Of a stretch of DNA of 19,667 nt, positions 1 through 6,669 are shown piece after piece (within the stretch, counting starts at the first letter, position 1; each line of letters begins with the position of its first letter). A program made the position numbers and the translations under genes. Origin of the DNA: Akkermansiaceae bacterium UBA5688. GTDB taxonomy: Bacteria > Verrucomicrobiota > Verrucomicrobiia > Verrucomicrobiales > Akkermansiaceae. The notes under the pieces were generated by a model, which saw nothing but the letters and a program-made list of their open reading frames with translations, had not been told where the DNA came from and searched no databases. The stretch spans positions 1 through 19,667 of the forward strand of contig DIHU01000160.1 of NCBI GenBank assembly GCA_002420315.1. The letters are read 5' to 3'.

Positions 1-109
1 GCATCGTTTTTCCCCGCAGTGAGGGCTGGTCCATTTAAAAATCACTTATGAACTTGAATAAACCTGGGAGGTTAATTATTTGCTCTGAATTGCTGGTAAG
101 GAAAAGGTT

Positions 110-1594
110 ATGCGAGTTTCTAAGCTAAAGATATTTTTTGCCGTCTTGCTTGCAGTTATGGCCTTGTGCGGTTGCGATAGATTTAAGAAAGTTGAGAAAG
201 GGTCAGTTACGAGAGATATCGAGGGCCAAGCCTTCATCGTGACAGAGGATAGGAATAATGTGAAATTAGGTCTTCTTGACGTCTACGTCGTAGACCAAGA
301 AGCTGTTTCTAACTTGCTGAATGATTTAAGAGGACAAGTTAGCTTGGTGCTTAAGAGCGAACGGCAAATGGTGTTTGATCGTGCTGAATTCGAGAGCGAG
401 TTTAAGTCATTTAAATCGGCTCTCAATGACTGGAAGGTGAGACCAGACATTTTCGTTTCTGATCCTAGTAAAGAATTGGGTGAAAAATGGGATGATAGAT
501 TTGTCTCCAAATGTGCCTCTATAATTACGAGTTATGAGCCAAAATTTTCTGAGGGAAGTTCAGACGAAGAATCTCTTCGATCACTTACTAAAAGGATTAG
601 TGACGGGCTTGATCAGTTACGGCAAAAAAGTCACGGCGTGACTTTTTTTACGACCGACGCAGATGGAAGATTTTCAACTCCCTTGGCGGGAGAGCGAAAT
701 TTTATTTTCGCACAATCAGAACTAGAAATTGGGAATGGCGAGGAATTTCTCCTTTGGTTTCACAGAATAAGCCCTGACTCTAAACAGTTTTTGGCGAACA
801 CGAATTTAATCAAGTCTACCGGGGATCTCTACAAAAGACTGGTGACAATAGGTAATTGGGATTTTTTCTACAGTGACGTAGATGCGTCAGAAATTTCTTC
901 TGCTGCGAGAAACTTGATTGAAAAGTGTAATGGCGAACTACTTCAGGAAAGGGGCTTGCTCACTTCTAGATCTGTGGAAAAAAAAGAAGCGGAGGAAAAG
1001 CGCCTCCGAATTCTTGAAGAGGAGCGGATTCTTGAAGAAGAAAAAAATGAAAAGATGAGGATTGCTGAGGCGGAGGAGAAGAGAGCAAAAAGTGAGAGAG
1101 ATGCAGCCAATAAAATCGAATTGTTCTCAGAACGGCTGGAACGGCTGAAAAAACTCAAACTTACAGATCCGGATAAGTTGTTAGGCTTCGTAGAAATTAT
1201 GCCTGCGCATCAATCCAATGGTAGGGGACGCGGATCCGCTCCGCTCTCTAAGGATGATGATAATATCCAACCTCCAATAAAATTATTAGGTTTTCGATTG
1301 AGCAGAACCGAAAAGGGAAAGCCGCACGAAAAGAGAGATATTCTGCGACAAATTCTCGACAGGCTGAATAGTAATTTAGGAGAGGTTGGGGAGGAGCCTT
1401 TGAACAATGATCAATTTTTGAGTGTGATTAAAGCTGGAATTCCCGTGCATGTTTTGGTCGAGAGTAAACTGAAGTGTGGAACTTGTTTTGGGGATGGTAA
1501 GTTGGGCAGGATAGAGAACTTTAGAAAGTGTCCAAACTGCGGCGGATCAGGGGGCTTTGAAACTACCACTCTTTACAAAGTTACATGGAGGTGA
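110..1594 (+). CDS. Envelope lipoprotein with coiled coil and C-terminal DnaJ-like zinc motif
   Basis: I do not recognise the family as a whole. The N-terminus (494 aa) is a lipoprotein signal: basic start, hydrophobic stretch about residues 8-19, then the lipobox LCGC with Cys22 as the likely lipidated residue. Residues about 25-285 have no motif I can name. Residues about 289-350 are very rich in Glu, Lys and Arg with heptad-like spacing and should form a coiled coil. Near the C-terminus are two CxxCxGxG-type motifs, Cys456/Cys459 and Cys474/Cys477, as in half of a DnaJ zinc-finger domain, enough to bind one zinc ion; there is no J domain. The ATG start is supported by a purine-rich ribosome-binding site (AAGGAAAAGG, 98-107), unusual in this window. 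The gene is AT-richer than the genes to the right, and it converges on the DUF2061 gene. Function unknown; an envelope scaffold or redox/zinc-dependent role is only a guess. Confidence 0.85.
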   Translation: MRVSKLKIFFAVLLAVMALCGCDRFKKVEKGSVTRDIEGQAFIVTEDRNNVKLGLLDVYVVDQEAVSNLLNDLRGQVSLVLKSERQMVFDRAEFESEFKSFKSALNDWKVRPDIFVSDPSKELGEKWDDRFVSKCASIITSYEPKFSEGSSDEESLRSLTKRISDGLDQLRQKSHGVTFFTTDADGRFSTPLAGERNFIFAQSELEIGNGEEFLLWFHRISPDSKQFLANTNLIKSTGDLYKRLVTIGNWDFFYSDVDASEISSAARNLIEKCNGELLQERGLLTSRSVEKKEAEEKRLRILEEERILEEEKNEKMRIAEAEEKRAKSERDAANKIELFSERLERLKKLKLTDPDKLLGFVEIMPAHQSNGRGRGSAPLSKDDDNIQPPIKLLGFRLSRTEKGKPHEKRDILRQILDRLNSNLGEVGEEPLNNDQFLSVIKAGIPVHVLVESKLKCGTCFGDGKLGRIENFRKCPNCGGSGGFETTTLYKVTWR

Positions 1595-1637
1595 ATAGAA
1601 ACTCCATTTCGTCCCTTATTTGATAGGGTTTCACCTC
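1588..1637. terminator. Possible shared stem-loop between convergent genes
   Basis: GAGGTGAA at 1588-1595 is perfectly complementary to TTCACCTC at 1630-1637. Between them lies a second small bulged hairpin (CCC-T-TAT loop ATA-GGG, around 1613-1627). The outer arms cover the lipoprotein stop codon and end just beside the stop codon of the convergent DUF2061 gene, a place where a bidirectional terminator would be expected. There is no clear U-run on either strand, so rho-independent function is uncertain. Confidence 0.3.
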
Positions 1638-1877
1638 TCAACCTTTAGCTATCGTGCTAGCCGATCCTAATGGGATTTGTGCCCATGCTCTTTCGTGCGC
1701 GAAATAGAGTAGGTATTTAATAACAAATTCAATCGCGCCAATTTCTAGCGCGGATTCGATTTCTCCCGTCTTCACGTAGACGATTAAAATAATCGTCAGC
1801 GTCGCTATGATTCTCCAGGAAAGCCCTTTTAGGGCGCTTCTGACTTTAGATTCTTTGTCGGGTGCGTCACTTTTCAT
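1638..1877 (-). CDS. DUF2061 family small membrane protein
   Basis: A 79-residue protein matching the DUF2061 pattern as I know it: a short charged N-terminus, a segment like 'KSLTWR' (here ALKGLSWRII), a first hydrophobic helix at about residues 22-36, a conserved TGEIESALEIGAIEF segment, then a second hydrophobic helix ending in YFAHERAW, the usual 'YYxHERxW' end of the family. It should be an inner-membrane protein with two helices. The family function is not established. The gene converges on the lipoprotein gene and diverges from the esterase gene. A decayed copy of this gene lies at 3390-3540 in the same orientation. There is no obvious Shine-Dalgarno sequence before the ATG at 1877. 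Confidence 0.85.
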   Translation of the reverse strand: MKSDAPDKESKVRSALKGLSWRIIATLTIILIVYVKTGEIESALEIGAIEFVIKYLLYFAHERAWAQIPLGSASTIAKG

Positions 1878-1903
1878 TCGCGAAGGGGTTTAATTTGAAG
1901 GGG
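1731..1903. repeat. Direct repeat copy A (DUF2061 N-terminal half plus upstream)
   Basis: This segment of the intact DUF2061 gene is repeated in the same orientation at 3390-3540. The first 56 bases of the two copies (1731-1786 and 3390-3445) differ at 6 positions by hand alignment. The copies then differ by an 18-nt gap, followed by similar sequence through a shared 'AATTTGAAGGGG' end. The intact reading frame is in this copy. Confidence 0.8.
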
Positions 1904-2137
1904 TAAGATTGTCTTCTGTTCTCGCGGCTTATACAGGGTGATTCTCGTTGGCTAGAATTTCTTGGCTTGGTTTCAACCAAAATTCGTAGAGGGGAGCCCC
2001 TTTTGGGAATTGGCTGGCGATATTTGGTTATGTCTTTAGGAAATTGTAACTTTTCCGTTATTAATACCTACAGAAGGCCCTTCTTTTGGTGGCAGGCTGG
2101 CCTCGGTGGGATTTTTGCTTCAGGCTACCGCAGTCAA
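1878..2137. other. Intergenic region between divergent DUF2061 and esterase genes
   Basis: This stretch of about 260 bp must hold the promoters of two divergent genes. Bases 1878-1903 belong to the repeat shared with 3512-3540. The esterase frame is open back to a TTG at 1967, but that part looks non-coding because the signal peptide begins at the ATG at 2138. Near 1967-1980 there is a short TTGGT/ACCAA inverted repeat. I could not assign -35/-10 boxes with confidence. Confidence 0.5.
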
Positions 2138-3391
2138 ATGAAAATACTTCTTAGCATTTTAGTTCTACTAGCCCCTTTCAATTTTTCTGCCTTTGCTTGG
2201 CCGCCGGCACTGGCCGATCACCCCAATGGAGAGACTAGCATCAATGATCGCACAATCGAAGTCTTTCAGCACGGTGTGCAACCGGAGTGGGAATACCAAG
2301 CGCCGCAGCAAGACACGTTTGTCGTGATGCACCCTAAAATCGTTCGTGATAATGCGCCCTTGTATGTTGTTTTACACTCGGCTGGTCATGATGTTTTTTC
2401 TTGCGTCAATTGCACCAAGACAGTCGGCAATCACGATATCTACCGCTCGCCTGACGACCACTATGCTCTCTACCTCGATTGTCGAAAGAACAAGGGCGAT
2501 TGGTGGTGGGGAGGAATGCACCGCGGAGACAAGGAGCTTACTAGGAAGAACTCTGGAGGCGAAACCAAGCCAGTTGAAAAACGCGTGATGGCCACTGTCG
2601 CGTGGGCAATCAAACATTACAAGATTGATCGAAATCGCGTCTACCTCTCGGGTAATTCGATGGGCGGTAGCGGGACGCTTGGAATCGGACTGCGCCACGG
2701 TGATGTGTTCGCAGCGATCAAAGCAAATGTCCCGGCCGGGGTGGAGCACGCTTCACAACGAATGTTTTTACCTCCAAGAAAAATTCCTAACGGTGTAATT
2801 TTTCATGATCCACCGCTCTGTATCGACTACTCGGGACACAACGATCGCTGGTCCGACGGGCACGATTTATTCTCGAAGGCGATGAACGATCGAAATTACG
2901 CATTTCTTTGCTACTGGGGTCCTTTCGGTCACGCAAATAACTCAGCAAACATCAAAAAGACCAACGATCTGATCGATTCATTCGACTGGCTCAGCATGAG
3001 CAAGGATCAGCCCTATCCAGTTTTTGCCAACGCTTCGTGTAACTCTAAACTTCCTTGGCCCGATAATCTAAACAGTAAAGAAGCAGGTCAGATCAATGCG
3101 TTCTTTCGTTGGAAGAATTTTAAGGATACTGCGGAAATTCTGGAGATATCGCTCTTCCTTGTTTCCTCCAACCATTTGGATACCAAATTTAAGATTCCCA
3201 CCTCTGCAACCTCTGATGTTACCTTGAGACGATTGCAAAATTTCAAGATCAAGCCCGGAGAACGTTTTAAATGGGAATTTGGCTCTGCAAAAGGTGAAAC
3301 CAAAGTTGGCGCTCTAGGGTTGATCACAATTCGTGGCCTAAAGATAACCGACGCTCGAACCATCCTCCGTATCAGGGCAAAAAAAAGTTAA
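2138..3391 (+). CDS. Secreted alpha/beta-hydrolase, PHB depolymerase/CE1-like esterase
   Basis: I chose the ATG at 2138 (417 aa) rather than the upstream TTG at 1967 because a clean Sec signal peptide starts there, with likely cleavage after FSAFA at residue 20. The protein has the alpha/beta-hydrolase layout: an early strand 'PLYVVLHSAG' with the oxyanion-region His-Ser, the nucleophile elbow GNSMGG with Ser174 about residues 172-177, a likely acid Asp in the YSGHND segment near residue 236, and a late His in GPFGHAN near residue 265. The four Cys residues before the elbow may form disulfides. After about residue 300 there is a C-terminal beta-rich extension without a recognised motif. It most resembles secreted carboxylester hydrolases of the feruloyl esterase/PHB depolymerase type; the substrate cannot be told. 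The gene stands alone between two DUF2061 copies. No Shine-Dalgarno sequence is visible. Confidence 0.8.
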   Translation: MKILLSILVLLAPFNFSAFAWPPALADHPNGETSINDRTIEVFQHGVQPEWEYQAPQQDTFVVMHPKIVRDNAPLYVVLHSAGHDVFSCVNCTKTVGNHDIYRSPDDHYALYLDCRKNKGDWWWGGMHRGDKELTRKNSGGETKPVEKRVMATVAWAIKHYKIDRNRVYLSGNSMGGSGTLGIGLRHGDVFAAIKANVPAGVEHASQRMFLPPRKIPNGVIFHDPPLCIDYSGHNDRWSDGHDLFSKAMNDRNYAFLCYWGPFGHANNSANIKKTNDLIDSFDWLSMSKDQPYPVFANASCNSKLPWPDNLNSKEAGQINAFFRWKNFKDTAEILEISLFLVSSNHLDTKFKIPTSATSDVTLRRLQNFKIKPGERFKWEFGSAKGETKVGALGLITIRGLKITDARTILRIRAKKS

Positions 3392-3540
3392 TCGAGCTAA
3401 TTTCAAGTGCGGATTCAATTTCTGCCGTCTTCACGTAGACGATTACGATAATTTTCCAGGAGAGACCTTCTAAGGCGCTTCTGACCATAGATTCTTTGAT
3501 ACGTTCGTCATTGCCGGAATGAGGATTCAATTTGAAGGGG
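3390..3540 (-). pseudogene. Degenerate DUF2061 gene fragment (direct repeat copy B)
   Basis: Read on the minus strand this encodes a recognisable copy of the first half of the DUF2061 protein at 1638-1877: MVRSALEGLSWKII, then VIVYVKTAEIESALEIS. It is broken in three ways. The region matching the intact start codon (ATG at 3511) is out of frame with the conserved part because of a 7-nt length difference. Six residues (18 nt) of the first membrane helix are missing. The homology also stops after the ALEI segment, where the esterase 3' end begins, so the second helix and the HERAW end are absent. A 38-residue ORF starting at the internal Met remains open, but it lacks what makes a DUF2061 protein. 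The copy also carries the upstream 'AATTTGAAGGGG' element, which contributes the TTG start of the next ORF. Confidence 0.75.
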
Positions 3541-3804
3541 GCTGATACTTTTAGTCGTCCTTTTGGAGAGTTCATTCTCGGAGGGAATGCTGCTAAAACC
3601 GGTCAGGTTGACAGGCAGATCGCCATCGTGAAAAAACTCGAAATTAAAGGTAAAGCGGTAACGGTGCCCAAGGCGTTGAAAAAAGATTTGGGTATTACTG
3701 ATGAGCCCACTTCAGATGACAAGGTGAAGAGAAAAGTAAAACGTGCAGTGCGTAAAAAAGCTCGTGAAGAAGCCAAATCGAATAAGCAGAGAACGCGGCA
3801 ATAA
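3532..3804 (+). CDS. Small highly basic hypothetical protein
   Basis: A 90-residue frame starting with TTG at 3532, preceded by GAGG at 3521-3524 with 7-nt spacing. The C-terminal half is dense in Lys and Arg (from about residue 65 on: KVKRKVKRAVRKKAREE), suggesting nucleic-acid binding or a disordered tail. An LEIKGKAVTVPKALKKDLGI segment in the middle is more ordered-looking. I do not recognise the family. The TTG start lies inside the DUF2061-derived repeat, so the true start may be the GTG at 3628, giving a 58-residue protein that keeps the whole basic part. Codon use looks coding-like in the second half. It could also be a chance ORF. Confidence 0.45.
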   Translation: MKGADTFSRPFGEFILGGNAAKTGQVDRQIAIVKKLEIKGKAVTVPKALKKDLGITDEPTSDDKVKRKVKRAVRKKAREEAKSNKQRTRQ

Positions 3805-3907
3805 AGAGACGAAAGAAGGAGCTTTAATGTGACTGCTTGAAATTCAGTATAAAACAGGCTCTTTTCATACTGCTTGCAGATTAAGCTGCAACGATGCAAA
3901 TAAGAGC
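3805..3907. other. Short intergenic region before the AEC permease gene
   Basis: About 100 bp separate the basic ORF from the permease gene. It contains a pair of 8-nt direct repeats (ACTGCTTG at 3832-3839 and 3869-3876) and an AT-rich patch around 3845-3855. I see no clear terminator hairpin with U-run and cannot place a promoter with confidence. Confidence 0.35.
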
Positions 3908-4882
3908 GTGAGTTTTTCGGTTATCTTGCAGGCGATCCTTCCAGTCTACCTCTTGGTAGGAGTAGGATTGTTCCTTAGGGCCACGAAAGTGGTGACTCCG
4001 GAAATGGAAAAGGGGATGCTGAAAATGGTAATTCATTGCCTCTATCCTTGTTTGATTTTGGATAAAACCTTGGGTAATGATTTGGTGAGACATTTTGATG
4101 TTTTGGCATGGGGCGTGGGGTTGGGATTTGGACTGGTGATTTTGGGTATGGCGGTTGCTTATTTGATGGGACTTGGGCTCGGATTGAAGCCTGGGAATGG
4201 CCGGCGGACTTTTTGTGTTGCGGTGGGAACGCAGAATTATGGTTATATTGCGATCCCGCTTCTGGGAGCACTGTTCGTCTCAATGAATGGTAACGAGCAG
4301 GTTTATGGGGTCCTTTTTATACACAGTCTCGGTGTTGAAATCGCGTTATGGATGGTCGGGGTGATGATCATGACGGGGTCGGTTTTTGGTAATCCCAAGC
4401 TCCTAATAAATGGGCCAACGGTTTCGGTTGTATTGGGAGTGGCCCTTTCCTCGACAGGGGGATGGCAGTTTCTTGAGGAATCAGGAGGAGGGATCGTAGG
4501 CGCTGGCGTCCGTCAGATGATCTCATGGCTCGGAGTTTGTGCCTTCCCGATTGGCCTAGTTTTGATTGGAGCGATGATGTATGATTTGATTGGAAAAGAG
4601 CGAATTTCCAAAAAAGTGGCGACTGGATCGCTTTTAGTGCGAATCGTAATAATGCCTGTTGTATTTCTAGCGGCGGCCAAATGGTTGCCTGTGATCCCAG
4701 AGCTAAAGCAGGTCCTTTTGGTTCAGGCTTCAATGCCGGCTGCGGTCGCGCCAATCATTGTGGCTCGCCACTACGGTGGGAGTCCGGGGGTGGCCGTGCA
4801 GGGTGTCATCGCAACTTCGATCGTAGCTCTTGTGACGATGCCTTTATGGATTTCTTGGGGGATTCGTTTTATTTTCGAGTGA
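3908..4882 (+). CDS. AEC family (auxin efflux carrier-type) permease
   Basis: A 324-residue integral membrane protein, within the usual size of bacterial AEC-family transporters (about 300-330 aa). The start is a GTG (3908) giving SFSVILQAILPVYLLVGVGLFL, the typical first helix of the family. Features seen: an early ILPVYLLVGVG segment, a conserved 'GTQNYGYIAIPLLGAL' segment near residues 103-118 (family members have similar N-Y-G/IP motifs in the crossover region), and the late 'ASMPAAVAPIIVARHYGG' segment near residues 276-293, a hallmark of the second half of the inverted repeat. About ten hydrophobic helices are visible. Family members export or exchange small carboxylates such as malate, malonate or related anions; the substrate cannot be read from the sequence. 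No Shine-Dalgarno sequence is seen. Confidence 0.88.
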   Translation: MSFSVILQAILPVYLLVGVGLFLRATKVVTPEMEKGMLKMVIHCLYPCLILDKTLGNDLVRHFDVLAWGVGLGFGLVILGMAVAYLMGLGLGLKPGNGRRTFCVAVGTQNYGYIAIPLLGALFVSMNGNEQVYGVLFIHSLGVEIALWMVGVMIMTGSVFGNPKLLINGPTVSVVLGVALSSTGGWQFLEESGGGIVGAGVRQMISWLGVCAFPIGLVLIGAMMYDLIGKERISKKVATGSLLVRIVIMPVVFLAAAKWLPVIPELKQVLLVQASMPAAVAPIIVARHYGGSPGVAVQGVIATSIVALVTMPLWISWGIRFIFE

Positions 4883-4989
4883 GATGATTCGTTATCCCTT
4901 CCCAGTATCATATTAAATAATGAGGAGATTTTAAAATCATTGAGATTTTGGTCTGTTGCAATTTTAGAAAAATCATAAATGTTACTACC

Positions 4990-6129
4990 ATGAAGTGGAT
5001 AATCCTGATTAGTGCTGTTTTTGTTCTGTTTTCTCACGCTGAAGAGGTTGAAAAGAAGGAGAAAAAGGTTGTTCGTGGCCATGTCTTTGCTTGGCCTTTC
5101 TCGGAGGTTGAGAAAATGCAACCACGTGGTGGGACGAGTCGAGGCCAAGAAGTTGTCCTCGATGGGAAGCCTTCTGATCACTGGGAAAGCCTTCAAAAGA
5201 AGGTAGATTCTAAGATCGAGAAGGACCGTCGGGCAATCTTAGCTTTGTCAGGGAGTTATCGAGTCAGCTTTGATTTTATCGAGACGATGGGCTTCACGAA
5301 GGGTTATAAACCACCCAAGCCCTATTTTTCTTGGGGCACTGAGCATGTTCAGGTTCTTGCGTCCGAGGATAGGTTTATCAGTCTTCAGCACACCCTCGTA
5401 ATGTATTTCAAGGATGAAGAGGGTAAGGAGATGGGCCCAATGGTCATGAAACACTGGCGACAGGATTGGAGCTATGAAGATACGGATCTTCAAACCTTCC
5501 GCGGGAATTCTACTTGGGCTAAAGAAAAAATGAAACCTCGCAAAGTAAAAGGAAAGTGGACGCAGGCGGTTTTTCAAGTAGATGATTCACCGCGCTACGA
5601 GGTCGTTGGGCGCTGGAACCATACGGGTGGTATGTCAACCTGGCGTAGTGATTCTTGCTGGCGGCCTTTACCCCGCAGGGAATTTGCGGTCCGGAGCGAT
5701 TATCAGGTCTTACAAGGTGTTCACGAGTTGACAATCACGAGCAATGGTTGGGTTCACACCCAGCAGAATCAAAAAGTGGCTCTGGGAGAGGGCGGACAAA
5801 TTTCAATCGTTGGCCAAGAATTAGGGATCAACCGCTACGAGCGGATAAGCGAACCGTCACTCGTGGCAGCTGAAACAACTTGGGAGAAGACCGGGGAATA
5901 TTGGAAAGACGTCCGGCAAGCGTGGGTCGAAGTATACCAAAAGCACCCGGCTTTCTCCCTGAAATCGGAGGTCGATGGGAAAAAGCTCTATCAAATTCAC
6001 TTTGGCTACGCGATGGAGCTCGAGGGATCTGATGAAGCTTACGATGCCCAAGCTGGAAAAGCTCATGCCAAGCAGACTATTGCGAAGTTCGTCCAGCCCG
6101 TAGATGCCGGAAAGGTTGGCAAATACTGA
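4990..6129 (+). CDS. Secreted DUF6607-like protein
   Basis: I chose the ATG at 4990 (379 aa) because it begins a Sec signal peptide (MKWIILISAVFVLFSHA, cleavage before EEVEKK). The upstream in-frame TTG at 4948 would bury that signal. The mature part holds segments I associate with DUF6607: IETMGF, a HTLVMYF strand, 'KHWRQDW', GRWNHTGGMSTW, WRPLPRREF, 'ITSNGWVHTQQNQK' and a late INRYERI. Aromatic and Trp residues are abundant, as expected for an all-beta secreted or periplasmic protein. The family has no established function known to me. The TGA stop overlaps the ATG of the P-loop kinase gene by one base (TGATG), so the two are probably cotranscribed and translationally coupled. No Shine-Dalgarno sequence precedes the start. 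Confidence 0.8.
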   Translation: MKWIILISAVFVLFSHAEEVEKKEKKVVRGHVFAWPFSEVEKMQPRGGTSRGQEVVLDGKPSDHWESLQKKVDSKIEKDRRAILALSGSYRVSFDFIETMGFTKGYKPPKPYFSWGTEHVQVLASEDRFISLQHTLVMYFKDEEGKEMGPMVMKHWRQDWSYEDTDLQTFRGNSTWAKEKMKPRKVKGKWTQAVFQVDDSPRYEVVGRWNHTGGMSTWRSDSCWRPLPRREFAVRSDYQVLQGVHELTITSNGWVHTQQNQKVALGEGGQISIVGQELGINRYERISEPSLVAAETTWEKTGEYWKDVRQAWVEVYQKHPAFSLKSEVDGKKLYQIHFGYAMELEGSDEAYDAQAGKAHAKQTIAKFVQPVDAGKVGKY

Positions 6130-6638
6130 TGGGTCAGCTTTGGGTGATTTGTGGTCCCGCTGGAGCCGGAAAGAGCACCTACGGAAGAAGGCTGGCAGCC
6201 GAAAAGGGGGCCTGTTTTCTGGATAGCGATACCGTGACTGAACCGGTGGTGCGTGCTGGATTAGTTCTTGCTGGATTGGACCTCAACGATCGGGATTCAC
6301 CGGACTACAAGGCCGCCTTTCGTGCTCCAGTTTACGATTGTTTGTTTGCAACAGCGGCCGAAAATTTACCCCAGATCGATGTGGTTCTTGTTGGCCCCTT
6401 TACCTCTGAAATTAGGGACCCTGGTTGGCGAGATGGACTGGAAGAGCGCTTTAAGACTTCGGTTCAGGTCATTTTTCTAAGCTGTGATGATGTTGAGCGG
6501 AAGCGCCGGATCAAGCTTCGTGGTAACCCGCGGGATGATTTTAAACTTCGGAATTGGTCGGAATACGTCGACCTAGGAGATTTGAGGCCACCTGCTTTTA
6601 CGCATGAACATATTGTGAGTCAGTCTCTTAAGTCTTGA
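6129..6638 (+). CDS. Small P-loop kinase (AAA_33 / zeta-toxin-like fold)
   Basis: A 169-residue protein beginning with a strand and Walker A motif, VICGPAGAGKST (residues 6-17), followed by a short helix and 'ACFLDSDTVTE', whose Asp residues occupy the substrate/Mg region typical of shikimate-, gluconate- and chloramphenicol-kinase-like folds. A second strand VVLVGPFTSEI and a third VQVIFLSCDD follow. An Arg-rich lid (ERKRRIKLRGNPRDD, near residues 122-136) would close on ATP. It therefore probably phosphorylates a small molecule or acts as a nucleotidyl/sugar kinase, but the substrate is not readable; a toxin role is unlikely without an antitoxin neighbour. Translation overlaps the DUF6607-like gene upstream by one base, and prmA follows after 31 bp. 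Confidence 0.75.
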   Translation: MGQLWVICGPAGAGKSTYGRRLAAEKGACFLDSDTVTEPVVRAGLVLAGLDLNDRDSPDYKAAFRAPVYDCLFATAAENLPQIDVVLVGPFTSEIRDPGWRDGLEERFKTSVQVIFLSCDDVERKRRIKLRGNPRDDFKLRNWSEYVDLGDLRPPAFTHEHIVSQSLKS

Positions 6639-6669
6639 TGTCTTTGGTTGGCCTGACTAACCTTGCGGG

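Noticed and set aside
1967..2137. In-frame upstream extension of the esterase from a TTG
   Set aside because: It places 57 residues before a clean Sec signal peptide that begins at ATG 2138.
2372..2749. 125-codon minus-strand ORF inside the esterase gene
   Set aside because: Overlaps the catalytic core of the esterase; no domain seen.
3832..3876. Pair of ACTGCTTG direct repeats
   Set aside because: Eight bases twice in an AT-rich gap can easily arise by chance; no array and no promoter could be tied to it.
4368..4754. 128-codon minus-strand ORF inside the permease gene
   Set aside because: Proline/leucine-rich antisense reading of membrane helices; no domain seen.
4948..4989. In-frame upstream extension of the DUF6607-like gene from a TTG
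   Set aside because: The signal peptide starts at ATG 4990; the extra 14 residues would disrupt it.
6129..6638. Zeta-toxin reading of the small P-loop kinase
   Set aside because: No antitoxin gene next to it and the upstream partner is a secreted protein; a small-molecule kinase is more likely.
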